Shown here: positions 1-8,354 of the stretch, piece after piece
Layout of the letters: every line of letters starts with the position of its first letter
How positions within the stretch are numbered: the stretch's first letter is position 1
Assembly: GCF_023050945.1 (NCBI RefSeq)
Contig: NZ_JALKIM010000005.1
Span: 1-64,000, forward strand
DNA length: 64,000 nt
Direction of reading: 5' to 3'
From: Anaerobiospirillum sp. NML120448
GTDB lineage: Bacteria > Pseudomonadota > Gammaproteobacteria > Enterobacterales > Succinivibrionaceae
Translations under genes and position numbers: made by a program
Notes under the pieces: generated by a model
What the model was told of the DNA's origin: nothing
Databases searched by the model: none
Seen by the model: only the letters and a program-made list of their open reading frames with translations

Positions 1-4
1 ATGC

Positions 5-988
5 TTGAGTAATCCCAATTTGAGGTTCTTTTATTCATATCAACTATACGTATCATTATGGTACGTATATTGTACCGCATTTATAAGTGGTTTACAGTAT
101 ATACGTATTAGAATCTTGGAATTTCTAATTAATGAGAATCTTTTTGTCTCTACTAAGCTTTATCAGCTTACCAAAAGTAAGCAAAAAACTGCTCTATCTT
201 ATGAGGACTACCAAAATAAGGACACCTTTGAGCAAGTTAAGCACGAGAGCAGTTTTATGAGCCAAACTGTTAGCAGTGGGGTACGCTATGATCTCTTAGG
301 CAAAATAGCCCAAGAAACCATGCTAACTCGCAATACTATTGCCCAAATTTTAAGCAAAATTCAGCCTTATAAGTTTGATTACTTCAAACATAATCCTGAG
401 GAGTTCATTCAAGAGTGCATTCGTCTTATTACTGACGAGAAGTCCTTATTGATTAAAGACAATATTTCCTATCATGAAATTGAAGGCAAATTTGCTGATG
501 AGATTTTCTTTACCACTAACATCAATCGTAAACCAGAAGATCAGCACAACAAGCTTACCAAAAGCGTGGTTGATCAAGTGTTTACCGATAGTGATGTGGA
601 AAAGGATCTTTTAAAAGAGCTCGAATCTCATGAAGAGATTTTAGTCTATGCTAAATTACCTCGCTCCTTTTACATTCCTACCCCTGTAGGCAAATATACT
701 CCTGATTGGGCCATTTGCTTTGCAGAGGGAGAGGTTCAGTACGTGAATTTTATTGCAGAAACTAAAGGTGATTCTAGCAAAAAAGGTTTAAGAGCTATTG
801 AGGATGCCAAAATTACTTGTGCCAAACAGCTCTTTAATAATATGTCTTCTAAGACCATCAAATATGATGTCATAGCAAATTATGGTGAGCTTGAAACCAA
901 AGCAGGCGTACCTTTAAGCAAAAAAGATGCACTGTCCTTAGAAGAGCAACAAAGCCTTATTAACGTGCTTATACACGACCAACAATAG
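5..988 (+). CDS. Type III restriction enzyme Res subunit, C-terminal part (5' incomplete)
   Basis: The frame is open to the left edge, so the N-terminus and the helicase domain are outside the window or lost. From about residue 90 the protein matches the C-terminal region of type III restriction (Res) subunits: a segment around VRYDLLGKIAQETMLTR, then NPEEFI, and near residues 230-255 a PD-(D/E)xK-type nuclease core with TPDWAI followed by FIAETKGD. Res works with a Mod methyltransferase, translocates with its helicase part and cuts DNA with this nuclease part. The first 50 residues are aromatic and hydrophobic and do not look like Res, so the gene may be frameshifted or a remnant. No mod gene is visible downstream. 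Family assignment is fairly sure; integrity is unknown. Confidence 0.7.
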   Translation: MSNPNLRFFYSYQLYVSLWYVYCTAFISGLQYIRIRILEFLINENLFVSTKLYQLTKSKQKTALSYEDYQNKDTFEQVKHESSFMSQTVSSGVRYDLLGKIAQETMLTRNTIAQILSKIQPYKFDYFKHNPEEFIQECIRLITDEKSLLIKDNISYHEIEGKFADEIFFTTNINRKPEDQHNKLTKSVVDQVFTDSDVEKDLLKELESHEEILVYAKLPRSFYIPTPVGKYTPDWAICFAEGEVQYVNFIAETKGDSSKKGLRAIEDAKITCAKQLFNNMSSKTIKYDVIANYGELETKAGVPLSKKDALSLEEQQSLINVLIHDQQ

Positions 989-1015
989 GCTTAGCTAAGC
1001 CTGGCTCCTAAAAGC

Positions 1016-1070
1016 AAAAAAGCACGTACTTAAGTTGCTCTTAGTACGTGCTCTTTAAAAGTGTTTTTTT
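1016..1070. terminator. Bidirectional terminator between the Res fragment and the DraG-like gene
   Basis: A 10-bp perfect stem (AGCACGTACT at 1021-1030 with AGTACGTGCT at 1043-1052) is preceded by an A-run and followed by a T-run at about 1064-1070. It can therefore end transcription of the plus-strand Res gene and of the minus-strand gene that stops at 1129. Confidence 0.75.
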
Positions 1071-1128
1071 GAGGCCGCCAGACAGCATGATGCTAGTAGC
1101 TGTCCTGATAGCAGGCTAGCCAGCTTAC

Positions 1129-1926
1129 TTAGGCTTGTTTGCCTGGATAATGGCTTTCAAACTCTTGTAAGAGGGAGAGCATCTGTTCATCCAAATAGCT
1201 TAGAGCTTGAGTGCGAATACTATTAGGCACACCGTAATAGGCCTCAGCAACAGCACAAGTTATGGCGGCTAAGGTGTCGCTATCTCCACCTACAGAAATG
1301 GCAATACGCAAAGCATCTTCAAAATTTTCAGACTCAAAGAAAGCCTCTAGCGCCTGCGGCACTGTGTCTTGGCAGGTTTCATTAAACTGATAAGTGTCTC
1401 TAATTTCATCGATAGTAAAGTCGATAGCATAGTAATGCTTTACTATATAATCTTTAATTTGCTCCAAACTTGAGCCAGTGCGAGCTAAATAAACAGCCAC
1501 TGCAGTAGCTTGAGCACCTTTTAATCCCTCTATATGATTATGTGATACCTTGCTGACAGCATCACTAAGAGCAATCACCTCTTCAATGCTATTGCCAACA
1601 TAGCCACAGGCACTAACTCTCATAGCAGAGCCATTACCAAAGCTATTGTAAGGCTGAGGATTATCGCTATACATCCAATGATAGAACCTACCGCCATAGC
1701 CTGAGTTAGGGTAAGGACGACCAATGAGTTGCATATAATGTACAGCGCATTCACTTAAGTCACTATAATCACTCTTAGCACTGAGCAATGCCTTAGCTAC
1801 AGCCAATGACATAATAGAGTCATCAGTAAAACTACAGTCCTCAGTAAAGAGTTCAAAATCTTTATGCCGATAATTGTTAAACTCGAATCTTGAACCTACG
1901 ATATCGCCAATAATTGCACCTATCAT
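1129..1926 (-). CDS. ADP-ribosylglycohydrolase (DraG/ARH family)
   Basis: 265 residues, the usual size for small bacterial ADP-ribosylglycohydrolases, which remove ADP-ribose from proteins or related ADP-ribosyl compounds using a binuclear Mg centre. The N-terminus MIGAIIGDIVGSRFE is typical. The two metal-binding clusters are visible: TDDS at residues 34-37 and GGDSDT at residues 213-218. The ATG at 1926 has a strong purine-rich Shine-Dalgarno (gagaggagag) just upstream. It is a single gene, with no partner ADP-ribosyltransferase or nitrogenase gene nearby. The substrate cannot be told from the sequence; a general protein de-ADP-ribosylation role is inferred. Confidence 0.88.
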   Translation of the reverse strand: MIGAIIGDIVGSRFEFNNYRHKDFELFTEDCSFTDDSIMSLAVAKALLSAKSDYSDLSECAVHYMQLIGRPYPNSGYGGRFYHWMYSDNPQPYNSFGNGSAMRVSACGYVGNSIEEVIALSDAVSKVSHNHIEGLKGAQATAVAVYLARTGSSLEQIKDYIVKHYYAIDFTIDEIRDTYQFNETCQDTVPQALEAFFESENFEDALRIAISVGGDSDTLAAITCAVAEAYYGVPNSIRTQALSYLDEQMLSLLQEFESHYPGKQA

Positions 1927-2462
1927 CCCTCTCTCCTCTCAAGCTAAATAAAACCAATACTAAATTCCAGAGACCCTTGCCTAGCAAACTACTGCATACC
2001 ATGGTATACAGTCCTAAATAATTCTTGTTTTATCGCTCCTAGGCAAGCTTTGCAGCAGCTTTGCTATGACGCTATGACTATAGTAGCCATACCAGAGAAC
2101 ACCCCAGTTTGCTAGGCCATACAATGCACTACACTGCTCTACTTTGCACTGCAGTGTACTGCACTGCCTAAGCACTTATACTCTACCTTATAAGGGCCAT
2201 CCTAGTTTGAGCGAATATACTGTGATTTTGAGCCCTGATAAGAGAGGCCCTACACAGCAAAGCTATGCTGTGCTTGTGCGTTTTTGCTGGGATAAATACA
2301 GCTACAGCTAAGGCTGTGGTACTGACCAACTTACTTAGATTTGTTGTACTGTACATGGCATAGCATAGCAAGTAAAAAGCAGAGCAGAGGCATATTAGCT
2401 GCAATGCAGCAGCTGCTTTTGTGTTGCAGCTGCTGGCGATTGGTAATTAGTGGGGCTTTAAC
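1927..2462. other. Intergenic region with simple-word tracts
   Basis: I see no credible gene. The DNA is rich in short repeated words (GCACTGCA, CTACACTGC, GCTATGC), especially at 2110-2180 and 2270-2420. A 73-codon minus-strand frame at 2183-2404 has no recognisable domain and follows the word bias. The strong hairpin at the right end is listed separately. Confidence 0.5.
2407..2435 (-). terminator. Strong hairpin downstream of the acyl-CoA synthetase
   Basis: CAGCAGCTGC (2407-2416) pairs perfectly with GCAGCTGCTG (2426-2435) around a 9-nt loop. It lies 28 nt past the stop of the minus-strand gene ending at 2463. There is no clear T-run on the minus-strand side, so it may be a weak or factor-assisted terminator or an mRNA 3'-end stabiliser. 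Confidence 0.4.
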
Positions 2463-5438
2463 TTAATGGTCAAGCTTGTTGTCGTGAGCGGCCTTGCCCA
2501 CATGGATACGAGATGATTCTGGGCCTGTTACCAGATTAGACTTTTGCTCTTTACGGTGAATATTTGGAGTGGTAGTAGCAGCCCCCAAATCATCAATACC
2601 ATGAGAAGATAACAAGCGCTCCAAAGCAAGGGCACCCTTGCTTTTTGGCATGTTTTTAACCACGCTGTCAGTTTGAGACTCTTGCTCTTTTTCTGATGTA
2701 CTCTCGCCGCTAGCATTGTCTTGCTCTGAGTCAACATGATAGGCATGCAGAGCATTTTCCAAGCGCTGCCATTGCTCCTGACTAAGCTTGCCGCTGGAGT
2801 TATCAGCTGCCAGATTAGCATTGGTGGTAACACCATAATCAGCATGGTGCTGATTGGTATTTTCACCAGTGCGTATTACATAAGCACTACTACCTCTTTG
2901 TTTTTGTGACTCAAGAGTACTCTCGTATAAGCGATAATTAGTCTTATGGGTAGTACCTGAGGCAGTATGAGAGCTAAAAGCATGAATAACTGCATTTAAC
3001 ATAGCACTATTGTCATGTACATCATGAGTTTGAGTACTCTGTTGCTCTTTGTCTTTACCCTTACTATGAATATAACCAAATCCCTTAGCAAAGATATGAG
3101 TTTTACCTTCTGTTGGTAGTGCATTATTATCAATAAGAGCTGCTGTAGCTTGCTCTTGTTTAGAGTTAGCCTGATCTTGGGCATAAGCTTGCATAAGCTC
3201 TTGTTGAGCTTTGAGCTGAGCCAAATGCTCTTGCTCTTGGCGCTTAATCTTTTCTAATTGTTGTTCAGCAGTAAGTGGCTCTGGACCCTCCATATCACGC
3301 AATTTACGACGTAACACTTTACCTAAAGGTGACTTAGGTAAACTATCAACAAATTGAATAACACGTGGCACTTTATAAGGAGTTAAATAGGCACGGCAAT
3401 ATTGCTTAATTTCTTGAGCAGTAAGGCTAGGATCTTTTTTAACTACATAGAGCTTAACCGCCTCGCCAGTACTATCGCTTGGAATGCCAATAACAGCACA
3501 TTCCATTACACGATTAAAGCGTGAAACAATATCCTCAATCTCATTAGGGAAGACATTAAAGCCTGATACCAAGATCATATCCTTTAAACGGTCAATAAGC
3601 TTGATATAGCCACCTTCCATCCACTTAGCAATATCACCTGTACGCACAAAGCCATCATCAAAAATGAAATCATTATGCTTATCGCACTTGTAATAGCCGT
3701 GCATTACTTGAGGGCCTTTAATCTCAAGCTCACCCTCTTGCTCCATATTACGAATTTCATTGCCCTCACTATCGACAATACGAGCAATAGTAGATGGCAC
3801 TACTAAACCTATAGAGCCAGTATAGTGATCTACAGTAAATGGACATACTGAGCACAATGGTGAACACTCAGTAAGGCCATAACCCTCAAGAATGTGGAAG
3901 CCTGTCTTTTCAAAGAAGCGTTGCTCTACACCTGATTGCACCGCAGCACCGCCGCCTACTACCAAGTGCAAGTGTTCCCACTTCAAAGAAGTAAATTCCT
4001 CATGATGGATAAAGAGATTAAACAGGGTGTTAACACCTGTCATGGCCGTAATTTCAGGATGGTTCTTTAAGTCCTTAGCAAAAGATTTAAGATTACGAGG
4101 ATCAGTAATTAATAAGTTCTTAGAGCCCAAATAGGTAAACAGCACTAGGTTTACGGTCAGCGCAAAAATATGGTACAGAGGGATAACTGTTAAAATAGTC
4201 TCCTGACCAATTTTCAATACTTGACCATACATACCATAGGCCTGGGCAATATTAGACAGAATATTGCCATGAGAGAGCATGGCACCTTTGGACTTGCCTG
4301 TAGTACCACCTGTATATTGCAATAAGGCAATATCATTGTAGGCAATCTTAGGAGCTTTAAATTGTGATATTAAAGTTTTGCCTTCTTGAAGAGCATTAGT
4401 AAACGAAGTACTAAAAGGGAATTTACTCTCATCTAATTTTGGCACCATGCCCTTAAGGCGCACTGCGGTATTGATTACTAAACGCTTAAGACCAAACCAA
4501 TCATTAAAGGCATCACCTACCTGGGTTAAAATGATATTTTTAACTAAGGTCTCATCAATAATCTGCTCTAAACTATCTGCATAGTTGGCAATGACCACAA
4601 TGGAGGTAGCATCAGAGTTTTCAAGCTGATTGCGCAACTCTCTTGGAGTATAAAGAGGGTTAATATTAATGACAGTTAAACCTGCCTTTAAAGCACCAAA
4701 GAAGGCAATAGGAAATTGCATGATATTAGGCATCATAATGGCAATTTTATCGCCTTGTTTGAGACCTAATTTCACTTGTAAATAAGCTGCAAAATAAGAA
4801 GCGTACTCACCTACCTGCTTAAAGCTAAGCTCTGAGCCCATATTCACAAAGGCAATATTGGAGCTAAACTTAGCAACAGAGCTATCAAACAACTCCACTA
4901 AATTTTCAAATTCGTGGGTATCAACAAACTCAGGTACGCCTTGAGGGTAACTTGCTAGCCATGGCTTGTAATAGTCACCATTAGGATCAATGTACTGAGC
5001 CTCACTAGCCTTTGCAGCACGTCCATAGAAGCTCTCACCAGGCTTTGCCTGAGGGTTTACTGAACAATCGCAGTTGCTACCACAACCACAACTACTCTTT
5101 TTACCCGAACCCACATAAAAAGGACTATTGGAGCAATGCTTAGGATCAATATCCAAAGGGCAATCGGTGCAATTGCTTAAACGACCACGAGCACAGCGGC
5201 GATCTATAGCGCCTAAAACAGCAGCTTCGTGTGCCGCTTTGGTAGCTTCAATGCCAGTTAAAACAGCCTCTTGAGCCTCATGGTCTTGATGCTCAATATC
5301 ATAATCAACTCTATGGCCATCAAGATTATAGACACGAATATTATTAGTTTCACTCATATCTTGGGGTGGAACACCGTCATCCTTGAGGATGTGATCATGC
5401 TTACTACTACTTGTAGCCTCATGACTCTGATTGCTCAT
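2463..5438 (-). CDS. Long-chain acyl-CoA synthetase (AMP-forming), FadD-like, with Cys-rich N-terminal and disordered C-terminal extensions
   Basis: 991 residues against about 560 for FadD. The core (about 150-725) is an adenylate-forming enzyme that activates a fatty acid to acyl-AMP and then acyl-CoA. The P-loop-like signature YTGGTTGKSKG is near residues 375-385, GYGLTECSP near 517, and the C-terminal PKSPLGKVLRRKL lysine motif is present. Residues 1-130 form an added region with eight Cys (82, 90, 93, 102, 117, 119, 123, 125), including a CxCGSxCxCS cluster. Residues 740-991 are polar, Gln/Glu/Ser-rich and probably disordered, with no domain that I recognise. Start: ATG at 5438 with GAGGTG upstream. 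The core call is firm; the chain length of the substrate is inferred. Confidence 0.85.
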   Translation of the reverse strand: MSNQSHEATSSSKHDHILKDDGVPPQDMSETNNIRVYNLDGHRVDYDIEHQDHEAQEAVLTGIEATKAAHEAAVLGAIDRRCARGRLSNCTDCPLDIDPKHCSNSPFYVGSGKKSSCGCGSNCDCSVNPQAKPGESFYGRAAKASEAQYIDPNGDYYKPWLASYPQGVPEFVDTHEFENLVELFDSSVAKFSSNIAFVNMGSELSFKQVGEYASYFAAYLQVKLGLKQGDKIAIMMPNIMQFPIAFFGALKAGLTVININPLYTPRELRNQLENSDATSIVVIANYADSLEQIIDETLVKNIILTQVGDAFNDWFGLKRLVINTAVRLKGMVPKLDESKFPFSTSFTNALQEGKTLISQFKAPKIAYNDIALLQYTGGTTGKSKGAMLSHGNILSNIAQAYGMYGQVLKIGQETILTVIPLYHIFALTVNLVLFTYLGSKNLLITDPRNLKSFAKDLKNHPEITAMTGVNTLFNLFIHHEEFTSLKWEHLHLVVGGGAAVQSGVEQRFFEKTGFHILEGYGLTECSPLCSVCPFTVDHYTGSIGLVVPSTIARIVDSEGNEIRNMEQEGELEIKGPQVMHGYYKCDKHNDFIFDDGFVRTGDIAKWMEGGYIKLIDRLKDMILVSGFNVFPNEIEDIVSRFNRVMECAVIGIPSDSTGEAVKLYVVKKDPSLTAQEIKQYCRAYLTPYKVPRVIQFVDSLPKSPLGKVLRRKLRDMEGPEPLTAEQQLEKIKRQEQEHLAQLKAQQELMQAYAQDQANSKQEQATAALIDNNALPTEGKTHIFAKGFGYIHSKGKDKEQQSTQTHDVHDNSAMLNAVIHAFSSHTASGTTHKTNYRLYESTLESQKQRGSSAYVIRTGENTNQHHADYGVTTNANLAADNSSGKLSQEQWQRLENALHAYHVDSEQDNASGESTSEKEQESQTDSVVKNMPKSKGALALERLLSSHGIDDLGAATTTPNIHRKEQKSNLVTGPESSRIHVGKAAHDNKLDH

Positions 5439-5953
5439 GGTGCACCTCGCAAAATATCAAAAAACTAGAAAAAGGCTCTTAGACCAGCAGCTCAAAGAAC
5501 CCAAAGTGAATTAACATAAACCTACAAAGCTAATATACACCTGTATATTACTATATTCATACTAGAAATCTATGATTGTAAAGTTAATGCATAGGTTGTG
5601 ACACTATTACGCTGCCAACAAACTAACCACCTGCTCTTAGAGCTCATTAATATGTTTGTTGTCTTAGTCAGATATTACTTAATACTTCTAGTGCCTATAC
5701 CTACTGGTGCTAGCACTAAATTGATACTAAGCATTGTGATTTTAATTTTAATTTTAACAATCTTTTGTTCTTAGCGCAGACTAAAAGCGCCCTAGTGCTC
5801 TAAAATTGTGATCATTCGTTCACAAACAGAGCAAAAAAGCAAAAAAACACACACCATTTTCTCTAATTAATTGACATTAATTAAAAAATAAGGCCTGACA
5901 GCTTATCACCATCAGGCCTATCAAATAGTATCTTTAAGAACTATTGGTTAATT
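5439..5953. other. Intergenic region between serC and the acyl-CoA synthetase
   Basis: AT-rich, about 515 bp, with no gene seen. It must hold the promoter of the minus-strand acyl-CoA synthetase and, at its right end, the serC terminator. Confidence 0.5.
5884..5919 (-). terminator. serC terminator
   Basis: AGGCCTGA (5891-5898) and TCAGGCCT (5912-5919) form an 8-bp stem. On the minus strand it is followed by TATTTTTT. It sits 35 nt beyond the serC stop. Confidence 0.8.
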
Positions 5954-7045
5954 TTATTTGCCGCCATGAGATTGAGCAAATTCCTTTAAGAACTTAACAA
6001 GCACCTCAGCGCCCTCAATAGGCATAGCATTGTAAAGGCTGGCACGCATACCACCTAATACCTTGTGGCCCTTTAAGCCTAATAAGTTGCGCTTCTTAGC
6101 CTCAGCTAAGAACTCTTGATTGAGCTCTTCGTTATTGAGGTTAAATACACAGTTAACACGAGAACGATCGCTCTTTGCTACTTGGCACTTATAGAAGTCA
6201 GAGCTATCAATATAGTCATAAAGCATATCGCTCTTAGCAATATTGCGACGCTCAAGCTCCTGAACACCACCTAAGCCCTCAATCCACTCAAAGGCTAAGC
6301 CAGCCATGTACCAAGCAAAGCTATTAGGGGTGTTATACATGCTCTCGTACTTATCTAAAACAGACCAATCTAAAATAGATGGGCAGTACTTACGAGCCTT
6401 GCCTAATAAATCACGACGTACGATAGTAACAGTAAGACCAGCTGGAGCAATATTCTTTTGAGCACCAAAAATAATAGCACCAAACTTAGTAACATCAATT
6501 GGTCTGGTTAAAATGTTGGATGACATATCAGCAATTAAAGGCACATCACCAGTATCAGGTAAGTCAAATACCTCAATACCATTTACTGTCTCATTAAGAC
6601 AGATATAAGCATAAGTGGCACCCTCAGTTACCTTCATTTGTGAAAAGTCAACCACATACTGGCCATCTTCATTCTTATGGAAGCACTCGTGACGTACAGT
6701 CTTACCGTAACGCTCGGCACACTCCTTTTCTGCACAAGAAGACCAGTGACCTGTTACAAAGTAATCAGCAAAGCCATCCTCTGGAAGAAGATTTAATGGA
6801 ATAGCAGCAAATTGACCACGACCACCGCCTTGCTCAAATAGCACAGCGTAATTCTCAGGGATATTCATGATCTTGCGCAATAATGCCTCAGCATCATAGG
6901 CAACCTTCATGTACTCAGGCCAGCGGTGAGACATCTCAACCACACCTAATCCCATACCATTAAAATCACAGAACTCTGCTTGAGCTTTAGCCATAACCTC
7001 AGTTGGGATCATGCTTGGGCCAGCGCTATAATTCCATGCTCTCAT
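5954..7045 (-). CDS. serC: Phosphoserine aminotransferase
   Basis: 363 residues, the family's normal length. It is a PLP enzyme that makes 3-phosphoserine from 3-phosphohydroxypyruvate and glutamate in serine synthesis, and acts in pyridoxal phosphate synthesis in many gammaproteobacteria. The family start WNYSAGPSMIP, the segment FEQGGGRGQFAAIP (phosphate-binding part of the site), the PLP lysine in FGAQKNIAPAG and the conserved C-terminal GGMRASLYNAMP are all present. The ATG at 7045 is preceded by GAGGTGA at good spacing. It is transcribed alone: a terminator follows it and the adjacent aroA common in other genomes is absent. Confidence 0.96.
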   Translation of the reverse strand: MRAWNYSAGPSMIPTEVMAKAQAEFCDFNGMGLGVVEMSHRWPEYMKVAYDAEALLRKIMNIPENYAVLFEQGGGRGQFAAIPLNLLPEDGFADYFVTGHWSSCAEKECAERYGKTVRHECFHKNEDGQYVVDFSQMKVTEGATYAYICLNETVNGIEVFDLPDTGDVPLIADMSSNILTRPIDVTKFGAIIFGAQKNIAPAGLTVTIVRRDLLGKARKYCPSILDWSVLDKYESMYNTPNSFAWYMAGLAFEWIEGLGGVQELERRNIAKSDMLYDYIDSSDFYKCQVAKSDRSRVNCVFNLNNEELNQEFLAEAKKRNLLGLKGHKVLGGMRASLYNAMPIEGAEVLVKFLKEFAQSHGGK

Positions 7046-7439
7046 GAAAAATCACCTCAAAAAAAATCAAACATCACAGCTTAGATCATACCCTTTATTG
7101 TGCAATTTGGGACAACATATACCAAATTTAAGCAATCGCCCTCCTAAATAGCACTAAGAAAGTGCGACCTCCCTACTATTAATCATAAACCAAATTATCA
7201 AACTTGCCCCATCAAACTCTCAACCCTTGCAAGTACCAGCACAAGTGAAAATGCCAGCACCAGCGAAAGAGCAAGTGCAAGAGCAAGATAGAGCATCAGC
7301 GAAAATACAAGTAAGAGCGCAAACATTCTCAACCCCTGCCTGCAAAAACGCAAGCAAGCAAGCATAAACTGCCAAACTGGTGCTATCCACCTACTGGCAC
7401 CATGCAAGAACAAAATCAGTAACAGTACTAGTACAAACT
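7046..7439. other. Intergenic low-complexity tract upstream of serC
   Basis: No gene supported. From about 7210 to 7330 the plus strand is a run of degenerate AGCACAAGTGAAAATGCC-like words. Read on the minus strand, this gives an 83-codon Leu/Val/Ala-rich frame (7198-7449) that is probably a by-product of the word bias. The serC promoter should lie near 7050-7200. Confidence 0.4.
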
Positions 7440-8064
7440 TAAAAGGCATACAGGTATGGAGCTGTTAGAGGCTCAGTTGGCCGCCCTAATCATTGTATTA
7501 GCAGTAGTGGTAATAGTAGCATTTACACAAAACAAGCAAGGTGTAGCCTTTAAGGGCTTTTATCCTGTAGCCTTTAGCCTGAGCTGCGGAACTTGTTTAA
7601 AGGGCATACAGGTATGTAGCTCTTAGAGGCTAAGTTGGCAGCCCTAATCGTTGTATTAGCAGCAGTAGTAGCATTAGCAGTAGTACAAAACAAGCAAGGT
7701 TTAACCTTTAAGGGCTTTTATCCTGTAGCCTTTACCCTGAGCTGTGGAACTTGCTTAAAGGGTATACAGGTATGGGGCTGTTAGAGGCTCAGTTTTCAGC
7801 CCTAATCGTTGTCTTAGCAGCAGTAGTAGCATTAGCAGTAGTACAAAACAAGCAAGGTGTAGCCTTTCAAGGGCTTTTATCCTGTAGCCTTTAGCCTGAG
7901 CTGTGGAACTTGCTTAAAGTGTATACAGGTATGAAACTTTTATAGGCTCAGTTGGCAGCCATAATCGTTGTATTAGCGGCAGTAGTAGCATTAGCAGTAG
8001 TAAAAACAAGCAAGGGCTGGCTTTTAAAGCTGGAAACTATGATGCTGTGAGCCTTTATCTTGGC
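7440..8064 (+). repeat. 158-bp tandem repeat, about four decaying copies
   Basis: The marker word G(C/T)ATACAGG recurs at 7446, 7604, 7762 and 7921, giving a period of 158, 158 and 159 bp. Copies 1-3 are close to full length; copy 4 diverges after about 8010. In copy 1 an AAAGG-like Shine-Dalgarno precedes an ATG at 7456. It opens a 56-codon ORF (7456-7626) with an acidic start, a hydrophobic stretch (LAALIIVLAVVVIVAF) and a Cys pair (SCGTC) near the end. The stop falls 13 nt inside the next copy's ORF. Copies 2 and 4 have early stops and copy 3 is frameshifted, so if it was ever coding it is decaying. Confidence 0.85.
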
Positions 8065-8275
8065 CATGGTACTAATCTAGTGGGTATGAAAGTATGGCTA
8101 TGGCAGGCAAGCTCAAATAGCTGGCATAGTGCTACTAAAGAGGTAAAGGATAAGTTTGGGATTGTTGGTTGGACTTATGGACTGATGGGCGGTTTGCAAA
8201 TTTTGGGACTTAGGGGCTGGAACTTGGGTGCTGGGCGCTGAGCACTGTGGGCTGGGCGCTGGGAGGATAGAAATT
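8065..8275. other. Short intergenic stretch after the 158-bp repeat
   Basis: A 64-codon frame at 8047-8241 has no recognisable domain and begins inside repeat-derived sequence. It ends in GGGCGCTG-type word repeats, so I do not call it a gene. Confidence 0.4.
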
Positions 8276-8320
8276 AAAAAAGCCAAGCTGGGCTTTAGTG
8301 AAGCTTGGCTTGGCTTTTTT
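8276..8320. terminator. Bidirectional terminator at the gyrA 3' end
   Basis: AAAAAAGCCAAG (8276-8287) pairs perfectly over 12 bp with CTTGGCTTTTTT (8309-8320), giving A and T runs on both sides. On the minus strand it follows the gyrA stop at 8355 by about 35 nt. Confidence 0.85.
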
Positions 8321-8354
8321 GGTCTAAGTTAGATGAGCTTATGGCTCAATTATC

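Noticed and set aside
2183-2404. 73-codon minus-strand frame
   Set aside because: Word-biased non-coding DNA, no domain, no homologue recognised.
7198-7449. 83-codon Leu/Val-rich minus-strand frame
   Set aside because: It follows the low-complexity words of the DNA, has no ribosome site or domain and runs into the 158-bp repeat.
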